Positions 25,406 to 35,159 of a stretch of DNA of 64,000 nt are shown here, one piece after another (within the stretch, counting starts at the first letter, position 1; each line of letters opens with the position of its first letter). Source of the DNA: Eubacterium multiforme (GTDB lineage: Bacteria; Bacillota; Clostridia; Clostridiales; Clostridiaceae). The stretch covers positions 1 to 64,000 of the forward strand of contig NZ_JAUSUF010000012.1 of assembly GCF_030813415.1 (NCBI RefSeq), in the 5' to 3' direction. A program made the translations under genes and the position numbers. The notes beneath the pieces are model-generated. The model did no database searches and was not told where the DNA came from. It saw only the letters and a list, made by a program, of their open reading frames with translations.

Positions 25406-26891
25406 TATTGTTCATCCTTCCATATAGCTTAGTTATGTCTCTTATTTTTTCTGCTAATCTATCTGTTAGATCCTCTTCCTTAACTCTCCACATCCAATTT
25501 CCACCTAATGTAGACGGATAATTTATTCTGGCTTCATTACCTAAATTTAAGAAGTCCTGCATTAATGCAATGGAAGTATCTGCTACACTACTCCAAACCC
25601 CTCTTATAAAGCCCCAATTATATCCTTCTTCTTTTGTTAACTTTAAATATTTCTTTGCATATTCAACATCACTTTTACTTCCAGTTGTTTCAAACCAGCC
25701 TCTGCAAGTATCATTATCATGAGTGCCTGTATATGCTACACAATTTCTTGTATAATTATGAGGTAAGTAATCACTTTCTTCCCTTGAATCAAAGGCAAAT
25801 TGTAGTACCTTCATTCCTGGAAAACCTGTTTCATCTCTAAAATCTAATACTTCCTTTGTTAAGTATCCTAAATCCTCTGCTATAACTTTTACATCACCTA
25901 ATTTTTCTTTTATAGCATCAAATAATTTTATATTTGGTCCCTTAATCCATTTACCATTTACAGCAGTATCTTCTCCATGAGGTATCTCCCAATAAGATTC
26001 AAAGCCTCTAAAGTGATCTATTCTTACAACATCATATAATTTAAGACTTGCTCTAACTCTATCTATCCACCACTCATAGCCTGTTTTCTCTAAATAGTCC
26101 CAATTATATATTGGATTTCCCCATAATTGTCCAGTAGCTGAAAAAGCATCTGGTGGACAACCTGCTACCTTTTTAGGTATTTTATTTTCATCTAATAAAA
26201 ATAATTCAGGATTAGCCCAAACATCTGAACTATCTTCTGCTACATATATTGGCATATCTCCTATAAACTCAATTCCTAAATCCTTTACATATTTCTTTAA
26301 ATTGTTCCATTCTTTAAAGAAGTGGTATTGTAAAAATATCCAATAATCTACTTCTTTAACTAACTTCTTTTTATATTTTTCTAATGTACTTTTTTCTCTT
26401 GTTTTTATATCTTCATCCCATTTTTGCCAGCTTACCAAATTGAATTCTTCTTTAATTGCCATAAATAATGCATAATCTTCTAGCCATAATTTATTTTCTT
26501 CTCTAAACTTTTCAATTTCTTCTCTATCTTTTCCTATAGAATTTTCATAAGCTATTCTTAGTACTCTCATCTTTTCTTTAAATAAAATTCCATAATCTAT
26601 TGACTCTCTATTATTTCCAAAATCAATATTTTCATAATCAGACTTTTTAAGAAGACCTTCCTTATTTAATAAATCAAAATCTATAAAATATGGATTTCCT
26701 GCAAAAGCTGAAAATGATTGATAAGGTGAATCTCCATAACTAGTTGGTCCAAGGGGTAATATCTGCCAATATTTTTGTCCTGCTTTACTTAAAAAATCTG
26801 CAAATTTATATGCACTCTCTCCAAAGGTTCCTATTCCATATTCTCCTGGTAGAGAAGCAATATGCATTATTATTCCACTTGCTCTATTCAT
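25398..26891 (-). CDS. malQ: 4-alpha-glucanotransferase (amylomaltase)
   Basis: A 497-residue GH77 enzyme that transfers maltodextrin segments, feeding longer chains to the phosphorylase. Seen are ASLPGEYGIG near the N-terminus, DVVRIDHFRGFESYWEIP with the nucleophile Asp, VIAEDLG with the acid/base Glu, and GTHDNDT. Length fits the family. The ATG at 26891 has site AGGGGGAAG. It lies 20 bases downstream of the GH31 gene and overlaps glgP by 8 bases, so the three are coupled. Confidence 0.96.
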   Translation of the reverse strand: MNRASGIIMHIASLPGEYGIGTFGESAYKFADFLSKAGQKYWQILPLGPTSYGDSPYQSFSAFAGNPYFIDFDLLNKEGLLKKSDYENIDFGNNRESIDYGILFKEKMRVLRIAYENSIGKDREEIEKFREENKLWLEDYALFMAIKEEFNLVSWQKWDEDIKTREKSTLEKYKKKLVKEVDYWIFLQYHFFKEWNNLKKYVKDLGIEFIGDMPIYVAEDSSDVWANPELFLLDENKIPKKVAGCPPDAFSATGQLWGNPIYNWDYLEKTGYEWWIDRVRASLKLYDVVRIDHFRGFESYWEIPHGEDTAVNGKWIKGPNIKLFDAIKEKLGDVKVIAEDLGYLTKEVLDFRDETGFPGMKVLQFAFDSREESDYLPHNYTRNCVAYTGTHDNDTCRGWFETTGSKSDVEYAKKYLKLTKEEGYNWGFIRGVWSSVADTSIALMQDFLNLGNEARINYPSTLGGNWMWRVKEEDLTDRLAEKIRDITKLYGRMNNNG

Positions 26892-26911
26892 ATGTCTTCC
26901 CCCTAATTAAT

Positions 26912-29065
26912 TTATATAATTATTTCTTTTTCTTTTAAATTTCCATATACATCAAATATTTTTATATTTAATTTCTTTACTTTTTCTAATCCTGTTCTAT
27001 TTAATGATATTTTATAATCATCATTATCCTTTTCTATTACTATATTAATATTTTCACTTTTACCACATTTATAATCATTTGTTTTTCCATCATCATTGTA
27101 ATAACTATAACTTGCTTTACTCTCAACAAATGCCACTAAATTTAATTCACTATCATCAATATCTAAAACTCTCTTAGCTTCTTTCTTTGCCATTACTACT
27201 ATCTTATTTTTTCTTATAAATATTGGTACTTCATTAAGGTCTACATCTATATAATTGTTGCCTTTCTTAATAACTTTCATTAAACCTTCATTGTACTTTT
27301 TACATTTCCATAAAAGCATATCTTCTGGTAAATACACATATCTGCCTTTAGAATTTTGCTCATATATAGGAGCAATCATTATGCTATCACCTAAAAGTAA
27401 CTGATCCTCAACTCTCTTTGAGAATTCATCATTATAATCAAAAGTTAATGGCTTAAAATATAATTCATCATTAAGTACAGCCTTCATATATTCACTATAA
27501 AGATATGGTATTAAAACATATCTAAGTTCTATAATATTTTTTAATATATCCTCTGCTTCTTTTCCAAAAGCATATGGTTCTTGACATCTTGTTCCAGTTG
27601 CAGAATGATTTCTAAAAAGTGGTGTAAATAAACTAAATTGTGACCACCTTATAATAAGTTCCTTTGTTGCATTAGAACCAAATCCTCCTGTATCTGAACC
27701 TGTATAAATAAATCCACACATATTTATATTTGGCATCATTTGCATTGCAAGTTTTATATGTTCCCACCAAGATGCATTATCACCAGTCCATATGCCACCA
27801 TATCTATGCATACCTATAATGGAAGCTCTTGAAAAAAGTAAAAATCTTTTATTACTATCTGTTTCATTAAGACCTTCACTAGCTGCTCTTGTCATATTAA
27901 AGCCATATAAATTATGTATTTTATCATGTCTTACTAGCTGACCATTTACATTGTGATAAAAGCTTTTGTAATCTTCCATACTATTTTGCAAATTATCAAA
28001 TACAGATCTTAAATCAAAATAATCATGTATTCCTAAGTTTTTATCTTTGCTTTCTGTAACTTTTTCAAAGGCTTTTTTTAGTCCATTTTCTGAATAAAAA
28101 ATAGCTGGTTCATTCATATCATTCCAAAAACCTTCTATACCTTTATCAGTTAAAAATTTATATTTACTTCCAAACCATAACCTAGCATCCTTATTTAAAA
28201 AGTCTGGAAAATGTACCTTTCCTGGCCATACAGCTCCAACAAAAGGTTTGTTATCCTTATCTACACAATAATAATTATTTTTTATTCCTTCTTCGTAAAC
28301 ATCATAGCCCTTTTCTATTTTGCAGCCTGCATCAATTATTGGAATTAATCTAATTCCTTCTTTTTTGACCTTACTTGCAAAACTATCAAAATCTTTAAAT
28401 AATTCCTCATTTACAGTAAAATTTTTAAACTCATCCATATAGTCAATATCTAAATATAAACAATCTATTGGAATTTCAGCTTTTTTAAATTTTTCTAAAA
28501 GTTCTTCATAATCTTCCTTGTCTCTATATCCCCATCTACTTTGTCCATATCCTAATGCCCACTTAGGTGCAACATAACTTTTTCCTATAAGTTTTCTAAA
28601 GTTTTTAACTATACTATTTAAGTTTTTACCTTCTATAATATATAAATTAAAATTATTGTCTTCTAAACTTATATTTAATAAATTGCTATCAGTATACCCT
28701 ATGTCAAAGGTAACCTTCCCAGGATAATCTATAAAAACTCCAAAGGTTTCTTTTCCATAAATTAAAATAAAATTATGTGCTCCATAAAGACTTCTTTTGT
28801 CCGGAGTATGGGAAAATATATCACTACAAAAACTTTCATAAATATTTCCTCTCTTATTTATTCCCCTTACATTTTCTCCAAGTCCATATACAATATCATT
28901 TTCTTCTAATTTATAAACAAATGAATTTTCTCCATCATTAATATCAAAATACTTTAAATCTTTATTTAAAATTTCTTTTTCTCCTTTTAATACCGTAGAT
29001 TCGGTATTAAAAGGATTTCCAAAAACATATTTAGTTATATAGTTATTAACACTAAAAATTTTCAT
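26912..29065 (-). CDS. Alpha-glucosidase, glycoside hydrolase family 31
   Basis: A 717-residue GH31 enzyme, probably cleaving terminal alpha-glucose from maltodextrins. The nucleophile region GFWNDMNEPAIF and the distal YTGSDTGGFG are present, as is WALGYGQSRWGYRD near the start of the catalytic domain. There is no signal peptide, so it acts in the cytoplasm. The ATG at 29065 has site AGTAGGAG. It lies between the LacI-type regulator and malQ. Its first 30 codons contain a 13-bp perfect inverted repeat (28983-29014). Confidence 0.92.
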   Translation of the reverse strand: MKIFSVNNYITKYVFGNPFNTESTVLKGEKEILNKDLKYFDINDGENSFVYKLEENDIVYGLGENVRGINKRGNIYESFCSDIFSHTPDKRSLYGAHNFILIYGKETFGVFIDYPGKVTFDIGYTDSNLLNISLEDNNFNLYIIEGKNLNSIVKNFRKLIGKSYVAPKWALGYGQSRWGYRDKEDYEELLEKFKKAEIPIDCLYLDIDYMDEFKNFTVNEELFKDFDSFASKVKKEGIRLIPIIDAGCKIEKGYDVYEEGIKNNYYCVDKDNKPFVGAVWPGKVHFPDFLNKDARLWFGSKYKFLTDKGIEGFWNDMNEPAIFYSENGLKKAFEKVTESKDKNLGIHDYFDLRSVFDNLQNSMEDYKSFYHNVNGQLVRHDKIHNLYGFNMTRAASEGLNETDSNKRFLLFSRASIIGMHRYGGIWTGDNASWWEHIKLAMQMMPNINMCGFIYTGSDTGGFGSNATKELIIRWSQFSLFTPLFRNHSATGTRCQEPYAFGKEAEDILKNIIELRYVLIPYLYSEYMKAVLNDELYFKPLTFDYNDEFSKRVEDQLLLGDSIMIAPIYEQNSKGRYVYLPEDMLLWKCKKYNEGLMKVIKKGNNYIDVDLNEVPIFIRKNKIVVMAKKEAKRVLDIDDSELNLVAFVESKASYSYYNDDGKTNDYKCGKSENINIVIEKDNDDYKISLNRTGLEKVKKLNIKIFDVYGNLKEKEIII
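28983..29014 (-). repeat. 13-bp perfect inverted repeat inside the GH31 coding sequence
   Basis: CCTTTTAATACCG and CGGTATTAAAAGG flank the 6-base spacer TAGATT. It lies 51 to 83 bases into the GH31 coding sequence and encodes residues about 18-28. In the mRNA it would form a stable hairpin close to the ribosome start region. No T run follows on the minus strand, so it is not a standard terminator. Confidence 0.8.
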
Positions 29066-29092
29066 AATAATCTCCTACTTTTATCTATCTAA

Positions 29093-30118
29093 TTATATGT
29101 TCTTAATGTCTTTACATGATTTTCTCTCTATTATTTTAGTTTCAAAAATAATATGCTTGTTCTCTTTCTTTTTAAGTAATAAATCAAAAATTAAATCAAT
29201 ACTGCTAATAGCCATTTTTCTACTAGGTTGTTTTACTGTTGTTATTTCTGGATTGTAATATTTAGTTATATCCATTCCATCAAATCCTGCAACAGAAATA
29301 TCCTCTCCAACCTTAAGTCCTGAATCTATTATTGCCTTTGCAGCACCAACAGCCATTATGTCTGAAATAGCAAATATAGCTGTTATATCTTTTCTTTCAT
29401 TAATAATTTTTTTAGCTACCTTGTATGCACCTTCATATTCATAATTTCCAATAAATATATTTTCCTCTAAATACTTTAGATTATTTTCAAAAATAGCCTT
29501 TTTATATCCTTCTAATCTAAGCCAACTTATGCCAACATCATTTTTATCACCAAGAATAATTGCTATATTTTTATGACCCTTTTTTATTAAATAATTCGTT
29601 AACTCCTTAGCTGCAAATACATTATCTATTCCTATTGAAGAAAATTTATGTTTATTTTCTTCACTTTTATATATTGTATTTACTGATGTTAAAACAACTG
29701 GAATATCTAGCGGACTAATACTCTCATCATTTACATTTAAAAAGTTTCCCCCAAGACATATAACCCCTTGAAGTCTCTTTTCTTTTACAAATGCTATTAA
29801 ACCATCAATATCTTCCTCAGTTTTATAGTCATTTTGTTGTAATATCATAGTATAGCCTTTTTCTGTAATTTTACTTCCTATAATATTTATCATTTCAGCA
29901 AAAAATGGATTAAATACCCCTTTTACTAAAACTCCAATATTTTTAGTATTATTTTTCTTAAGTATTCTTGCACTATTATTTGGAATATAATTACTTTCTT
30001 TTATTATATTCTTAACTTTTTCTCTTGTTTCATCCTTTACATCTGGATGATCATTTATAACTCTGGATACTGTACTAACACCTACACCTGCCATTTTGGC
30101 AATATCTTTTATATTCAT
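29093..30118 (-). CDS. LacI-family maltodextrin regulator
   Basis: A 341-residue repressor. The N-terminal helix-turn-helix is NIKDIAKMAGVGVSTVSRVI (2-21) with hinge helix near 50 (SARILKK). Residues 60-340 are a periplasmic-binding-like ligand domain (GVLVKGVFNPFFAEM; GYKKAIFENN; SVAGFDGMDIT). It probably senses maltose or a maltodextrin, like MalR, and binds the operators at 30163-30178 and near malE. The ATG at 30118 has site AGAGGAGG. It heads the operon with GH31, malQ and glgP. Confidence 0.9.
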   Translation of the reverse strand: MNIKDIAKMAGVGVSTVSRVINDHPDVKDETREKVKNIIKESNYIPNNSARILKKNNTKNIGVLVKGVFNPFFAEMINIIGSKITEKGYTMILQQNDYKTEEDIDGLIAFVKEKRLQGVICLGGNFLNVNDESISPLDIPVVLTSVNTIYKSEENKHKFSSIGIDNVFAAKELTNYLIKKGHKNIAIILGDKNDVGISWLRLEGYKKAIFENNLKYLEENIFIGNYEYEGAYKVAKKIINERKDITAIFAISDIMAVGAAKAIIDSGLKVGEDISVAGFDGMDITKYYNPEITTVKQPSRKMAISSIDLIFDLLLKKKENKHIIFETKIIERKSCKDIKNI

Positions 30119-30162
30119 TTTGTTACCTCCTCTTAATAACTATTATTGCTTTTTAAGTAATT

Positions 30163-30178
30163 TTGGTAACGATACCAA
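30163..30178. promoter_or_regulatory. LacI-type operator upstream of the regulator gene
   Basis: TTGGTAACGATACCAA, a nearly perfect palindrome with a central CG, as LacI/GalR family operators have. It lies 6 bases past a consensus -10 (TATAAT at 30189..30184 on the minus strand), so binding would block start of the regulator's own operon. Two related copies lie upstream of malE. A CcpA cre site is an alternative reading. Confidence 0.75.
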
Positions 30179-30224
30179 TTTAAATTATAAACTTTAATAG
30201 GTGTTATTAAAAGTAATACCTTTA

Positions 30225-31946
30225 TTATTTTAAAGATATAATCTTAAAACTCATCTTTTCTAATTCTATACTTTTATTTATTAATACTTTTTCTCCTGAA
30301 TAAATATCACTAAATTCTCCATTAATATTTAAATCAAAATTTTGTTTCTCATTATCATTATTTATTAAAACCAATATTTCATTATTATCTAGTACTCTTT
30401 TATAAGCTAAAGCTCTATCTTTTGCATATAATTCTTCATATTTTCCATTAACTAAAGCTTTATTGTTTTTTCTTATTTCTATAAGCTTTTTATAATGTTT
30501 TAATAAATTTTTATTTTGTTTTTCATTATCCCAAATCATACATTTTCTACAATGAGGGTCCTCTCCTCCATTTATTCCAACTTCATCTCCATAGTAAATA
30601 TATGGGATTCCTTCAATTGTAAATTGGAATACTGTTGCAAGAATTAATTTTTTAATATCATCATTACATTCTGTTAAAAACCTTGCTGTATCATGGGAAT
30701 CAAGTAAGTTTAACATTTGAGAATATATTTCTCTTATTAATCCTTCTTTTCTTAGAAGCACCCTATCTATTAAATCTTTTGAATCTATTTTTCTATAAGC
30801 AAAGAAATCTAAACATGCCTCTCTAAATGGATAATTCATAGTTGAATCAAATTCATCACCCTTTAAAAATAGTTTACCTTCATGCATAACTTCACCAATT
30901 ATAAATGCATCTTCCTTAACATTTTTTACAGTTGTTCTAAACTCTTTCCAAAATGTATGTAAAACTTCATCTGCAACATCAAGTCTCCATCCATCTATAT
31001 CAAATTCTTTTATCCAATATGCTGCAACATCTAAGAAGTAATTTTTTGTTTCTTCATTGCTCATATTAAGTTTTGGCATATATCTTAATTTATTGGCAAA
31101 GGTTCTATAATTTATAGTATCCTCATTAACCTCATCTTCCTCTAAGAAATACCAATCTTTATATTTTGATTTTTTGCCATTCTTCTTTAAATCTTCAAAG
31201 GCAAAGAAATCATTTCCTGTATGATTAAAAACAGCATCTAATACAACTCTTATTCCATTGTTATGACACTTTGTAACTAACTCCTTGAATTCTTCCTTTG
31301 TTCCAAAATGCTCATCAATTTCAAAATAATCCTTTGTATTATATTTATGATTTGTTGTGGATTTAAATATAGGTGTTAAATAAATAATATTTATTCCTAA
31401 ATTACTTAAATAATCTATATTATTTATAATCCCTCTTAAATCTCCTCCAAAAAAACTTTTAGAATTAACTTCTTCTCCCCAATTTTGAATATTTTCTGGA
31501 TCATTTTTGTTATCTCCATTACAAAACCTATCTGGGAAAATTTGATAAACTATAGATTCTTTTGCCCACGGAACATTTTTATATAGTTCATTAACATGAA
31601 CATAAGGATATTGAAATTGTCCTAATGTTTCTGGTTCATTTTCCAAAACTCCTCTTTCATTTAAATAAACTTTTTCCCCTTTATTTCCTTCTATTTCAAA
31701 GAAATATCTAAGTCTTCCTTCTGATACCTTTACTTTTTTTTCATAAAAATCAAATAATGTTGTAGAAGAAGCTTTCTCCATAGTTACACTTATAAAATCT
31801 CCTCTCCAGTTATATCTATCTTTATAGTGTAAAACTACTTTTTTAACCTCATTACTAGCAACTCTTATTTTTATAAATAAAGTATCCTTGTCTACTCCAT
31901 AAGCATAAGGTACCTCAGAAATATGAAATATTGCCTGTAAATTCAT
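30225..31946 (-). CDS. Neopullulanase/maltogenic amylase-like GH13 enzyme
   Basis: A 573-residue cytoplasmic alpha-glucan hydrolase. An N-terminal carbohydrate-binding beta domain (about 1-110, CBM34-like) precedes the GH13 barrel: VLDAVFNHTG, GWRLDVADEV with nucleophile Asp, IIGEVMH with acid/base Glu, and NLLDSHDTARF. The N-domain is typical of neopullulanases and cyclomaltodextrinases, which form dimers. It is last in the malE-malF-malG-GH13 set, 24 bases after malG. The ATG at 31946 has site GGAGG. Confidence 0.9.
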   Translation of the reverse strand: MNLQAIFHISEVPYAYGVDKDTLFIKIRVASNEVKKVVLHYKDRYNWRGDFISVTMEKASSTTLFDFYEKKVKVSEGRLRYFFEIEGNKGEKVYLNERGVLENEPETLGQFQYPYVHVNELYKNVPWAKESIVYQIFPDRFCNGDNKNDPENIQNWGEEVNSKSFFGGDLRGIINNIDYLSNLGINIIYLTPIFKSTTNHKYNTKDYFEIDEHFGTKEEFKELVTKCHNNGIRVVLDAVFNHTGNDFFAFEDLKKNGKKSKYKDWYFLEEDEVNEDTINYRTFANKLRYMPKLNMSNEETKNYFLDVAAYWIKEFDIDGWRLDVADEVLHTFWKEFRTTVKNVKEDAFIIGEVMHEGKLFLKGDEFDSTMNYPFREACLDFFAYRKIDSKDLIDRVLLRKEGLIREIYSQMLNLLDSHDTARFLTECNDDIKKLILATVFQFTIEGIPYIYYGDEVGINGGEDPHCRKCMIWDNEKQNKNLLKHYKKLIEIRKNNKALVNGKYEELYAKDRALAYKRVLDNNEILVLINNDNEKQNFDLNINGEFSDIYSGEKVLINKSIELEKMSFKIISLK

Positions 31947-31970
31947 AATAAACCTCCATAAATTTTTGAA

Positions 31971-32831
31971 TTAACCTTTAACAGAACCTGCAACTAATCC
32001 CTTTGCCATATATTTTTGACCTAATGTTGCTAAAACAACAATTGGAACTGATGCCATTATTGCAGCTGCTGAATATTGTGTCCAGTTTGCTGAAAATTGG
32101 TTTGTTATAAATTGTTGTAATCCTATTGGTATAGTTTGACTCATAGGATCTTTCATAAGGGCTGCTGAGAAAACAAATTCACTATAAGCTCCTATAAAAG
32201 TAAATAAGAATATTACTAATACCATATTTCTTGTAAGTGGTAATATAACTTTTCTAAATGTTTCAAATGTACTAGCTCCATCAACCTTTGCAGCTTCTAC
32301 AAGCTCCTTTGGAATTCCATCTATAAATCCTTTCATAAGCCAAATATTATAAGCACTAGCACCACATTGTATAACAACCAATGTTAAAATATGATCCATA
32401 GCATTTATTCTATAAGCAATTGCAAGTATTGCAGGTAGTGTCATTGCAGCTGGGAACATTTGAAGTAATAATAAAAACATTAGACCTTTTCTTCTTCCTG
32501 TAAATCTTAGCTTTGAAAAAGCAAAGGCTGTTGGTATTGTAAATATTAATTGTATTATTGATATTAATGTACATACAATTAATGAATTTTTAAGCCATAC
32601 TAAAAAATCTGTTTGAGTTAAAACCTTTTTATAATTATCTAAAGAAAATGCATCTGGTAACAATGTAGTTTGAGTAAAGGCTTCTCCCTTAGCCATTGAT
32701 GCTCCAACTATTGATATAAGAGGGAATAATACTATGAAAATCATTATTAATAAAAATATTCTAGAAATCCATAGACCTCTAACTTCTGCTGGTCTTAATT
32801 TTTTCTTATATTGTAAATTTTCCTTTTCCAT
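31971..32831 (-). CDS. malG: Maltodextrin ABC transporter permease MalG-like
   Basis: A 286-residue inner-membrane permease with six predicted membrane segments (first at about 18-40). The ATPase-docking EAA loop is ELVEAAKVDGASTFETFRKVILPL. The start is ATG at 32831 with a perfect GAGGAGGTGG site; an upstream ATG at 32849 lies in the end of malF. One base separates it from the malF stop. It pairs with MalF and the ATPase MalK. Confidence 0.93.
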   Translation of the reverse strand: MEKENLQYKKKLRPAEVRGLWISRIFLLIMIFIVLFPLISIVGASMAKGEAFTQTTLLPDAFSLDNYKKVLTQTDFLVWLKNSLIVCTLISIIQLIFTIPTAFAFSKLRFTGRRKGLMFLLLLQMFPAAMTLPAILAIAYRINAMDHILTLVVIQCGASAYNIWLMKGFIDGIPKELVEAAKVDGASTFETFRKVILPLTRNMVLVIFLFTFIGAYSEFVFSAALMKDPMSQTIPIGLQQFITNQFSANWTQYSAAAIMASVPIVVLATLGQKYMAKGLVAGSVKG

Positions 32832-32832
32832 A

Positions 32833-33771
32833 CTATTCCACCTCCTCAAATTGTCCTGACATCTTCATTTGATAATATGACATTGTTGCTAAAACTAAAA
32901 ATAATATAATACTTATTGTAGATGCTATATCAAATCTACCGAATTGTGTTGATAATTTGTAGTTTACTGATGCTAAAATATCTGTATATCCAGCAAATTG
33001 TGTTGCAATTCTTGGTGGTCCCCCTTCTGTAATTAAGAAAGCTGAACCGAAGTTATTAAAGTTAAATGCAAAGGATGAAATTAAAAGTGGATATGCAGTT
33101 TGAGCTAAACTTGGTAAAGTTATCTTTCTAAATTGAAGAAATTTGCTAGCTCCATCAACATCTGCAGCTTCATAATAACTATCTGGTATTGCTCCAAGGG
33201 CTCCTAAACATACATTCATCATATATGGAAATCCAAGCCATACATTTACCATTATTATTGATATTCTCGCCATAGTAGGATCTGTTAACCACTCTATTGG
33301 CTTACTTATAAAATGAAGATGTATCAATAAGTTATTTATTGCTCCATAACTACCATTTAAAAGTCCTTGCCATGATAAAACTGCAACAGTTGCAGGTAAT
33401 GCCCATGGAATTATTAATATTGCCCTATATATTCCTCTTTCTTTCATATTAGGATTATTAACTGCCATAGCAACTACAAGTCCTAATAAAAATGTAAGTC
33501 CTGTTGATAAAAGTGCAAAAATTATATTCCATGCAAGTACTGGGAAAAATACTTCCTTAAATGGTCCTGTAAATACTTCTATAAAATTTTTAAATCCTAC
33601 AAAATGAGGACTCCCATTAGTAAATATTGTATAGTCAGTAAATGCTATATAGACTGTATATATTATTGGGAAAATAGTAAATATTAAAATTGATATAAGT
33701 GCCGGTAATAAATATGGCATAGCTTTTATTGTTTCTTTAAAGCCCTTCTTTTTCTTTTTGTTCTTTGACAC
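32833..33771 (-). CDS. malF: Maltodextrin ABC transporter permease MalF-like
   Basis: A 312-residue permease with six membrane segments and the EAA loop YYEAADVDGASKFLQFRKITLPSL (seen in part). It lacks the long periplasmic loop of enterobacterial MalF, as is usual for Gram-positive versions. The N-terminus is a basic run of lysines. The start is GTG at 33771 after GGGGAGATTTGGAG. A palindrome at 33800-33827 separates it from malE. Confidence 0.93.
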   Translation of the reverse strand: MSKNKKKKKGFKETIKAMPYLLPALISILIFTIFPIIYTVYIAFTDYTIFTNGSPHFVGFKNFIEVFTGPFKEVFFPVLAWNIIFALLSTGLTFLLGLVVAMAVNNPNMKERGIYRAILIIPWALPATVAVLSWQGLLNGSYGAINNLLIHLHFISKPIEWLTDPTMARISIIMVNVWLGFPYMMNVCLGALGAIPDSYYEAADVDGASKFLQFRKITLPSLAQTAYPLLISSFAFNFNNFGSAFLITEGGPPRIATQFAGYTDILASVNYKLSTQFGRFDIASTISIILFLVLATMSYYQMKMSGQFEEVE

Positions 33772-33799
33772 TCCAAATCTCCCCTTTTTGATTTTTATA

Positions 33800-33827
33800 A
33801 AATAAGGGGATTTAAATCCCCTTATTT
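33800..33827 (-). terminator. 28-bp palindrome between malE and malF
   Basis: A fully palindromic stretch, AAATAAGGGGATTT followed by AAATCCCCTTATTT, lies 10 bases after the malE stop. The T tail on the minus strand is short, so it may be an attenuator or RNA-processing hairpin rather than a full stop, giving more malE than malFG message. Confidence 0.65.
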
Positions 33828-33836
33828 ACTAAACAA

Positions 33837-35051
33837 TTATTTTTGTTGTGCTATTCCTTGTTTAATTTGTTCTACTATTTTTTTACCACATTCTTGTGGA
33901 GTAAGTTTTCCAGCTGTTAATAACTTTAAGTCATTTCCAGCAGGTTCCCACATTGCTTGAACTTCTGGAATATTTGGCATTGGTGTAGCTACTTTTAATT
34001 GTTCTGCAAAAGCTGCCATTTCCTTATTATCTTTAAAACTCTTACTATCTAAATCTTTTTTAAGTACTGGAATTCTATGTCCTTTATTTAATACTGTTTC
34101 TGCACTATTGTCTGATAAGTATTTAGCTAATTTCCAAGCTAAATCTTTATCTTTAGTGTTTGTGCTTACAAATGCTGTTTGAACTCCCATAAATGTTGGA
34201 ATCTTCTTTCCATCTAAAGTTGGCATTGGTGCAACACCAAAGTTTACTTTTCCATCTTTAAATGCTTGTACATCCCAAGGTCCTGAAACATATAAACCTA
34301 TTTTTTTATTTAAGAAATCTCCCTTTGCCATATCACCTTTAATATCTGCTGGCATTAGTTTATCTTTAACAACTAAATCTTGAAGGAATGTATACCCTTT
34401 TACAGCTCCTTTAGTATCTAGTCCAATATCTTTTGGATCTAATGTACCATCATTATTTTTAAATACATAAGCTCCATTTGCAGCTATAAATCCATAAGCG
34501 TTATAAAAATTATTTATATCAAATTTAAATCCAACATTTTTACCTTGTTTTATTACATCTTCCATTGTTTTAGGAACATTTTTAACTTTATCTTTATTAT
34601 AGAAAAGAGCAACTGTTTCTTGAGCTATTGGAAGAGCATATTGCTTTCCACTTATAGTTACTGCATCTACAATTTGTTTTGAACCATAATCTTTTGCCTT
34701 TATTGTATCCTTAGGTACTTCATCTAAAAGTCCTGCCTTTTGATATATTCCTAATTGATCATGAGGTGCTCCAAACATTATATCTGGTCCTTTACCTGCT
34801 TTTATAGCTTGAACATCTTCTTGGGTTTTTGCTTTATCTTCAACAATAGTAACTTTTACTCCATTGTCTTTTCCCCATTTTTCAGCTATTGGTTTCATTG
34901 CATTAATTTCTTGTGTTGTTAAGTGTGACCAAACCTTTAATTCCTTTGAGTTACTACTTGCTGTACTTCCTGAACTTCCACAACCTACTAATGAGCCTGT
35001 TAAAACCATAGCAGCAATAATAGCGGCTAAAGTTTTCTTTCTTTTTAACAT
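33837..35051 (-). CDS. malE: Maltose/maltodextrin-binding lipoprotein
   Basis: A 404-residue substrate-binding lipoprotein. A signal peptide (1-23) ends in the lipobox LVGC at 21-24, so Cys24 is lipid-modified and anchors it to the outer membrane face of the cell membrane. The mature part has the type-I maltose-binding fold, with KIGLYVSGPWDVQAF and VNFGVAPMPTLDGKKIP. ATG at 35051 has site AAGGGGGA. It is first in the malEFG-GH13 operon and has two LacI-type operators upstream. Confidence 0.93.
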   Translation of the reverse strand: MLKRKKTLAAIIAAMVLTGSLVGCGSSGSTASSNSKELKVWSHLTTQEINAMKPIAEKWGKDNGVKVTIVEDKAKTQEDVQAIKAGKGPDIMFGAPHDQLGIYQKAGLLDEVPKDTIKAKDYGSKQIVDAVTISGKQYALPIAQETVALFYNKDKVKNVPKTMEDVIKQGKNVGFKFDINNFYNAYGFIAANGAYVFKNNDGTLDPKDIGLDTKGAVKGYTFLQDLVVKDKLMPADIKGDMAKGDFLNKKIGLYVSGPWDVQAFKDGKVNFGVAPMPTLDGKKIPTFMGVQTAFVSTNTKDKDLAWKLAKYLSDNSAETVLNKGHRIPVLKKDLDSKSFKDNKEMAAFAEQLKVATPMPNIPEVQAMWEPAGNDLKLLTAGKLTPQECGKKIVEQIKQGIAQQK

Positions 35052-35084
35052 TTAAAATCCCCCTTACACAAATTTTTAATTTTA

Positions 35085-35100
35085 TTGGTACCGATTCCAA
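35085..35100. promoter_or_regulatory. LacI-type operator close to malE
   Basis: TTGGTACCGATTCCAA, matching the regulator-gene operator with changes in two or three positions, lies 34 bases before the malE ATG. Confidence 0.65.
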
Positions 35101-35159
35101 ATTTTCAAAAAAATTTTTTTATTTTAAATAAAGCTATGATAAATGTATTTAATTACTTT

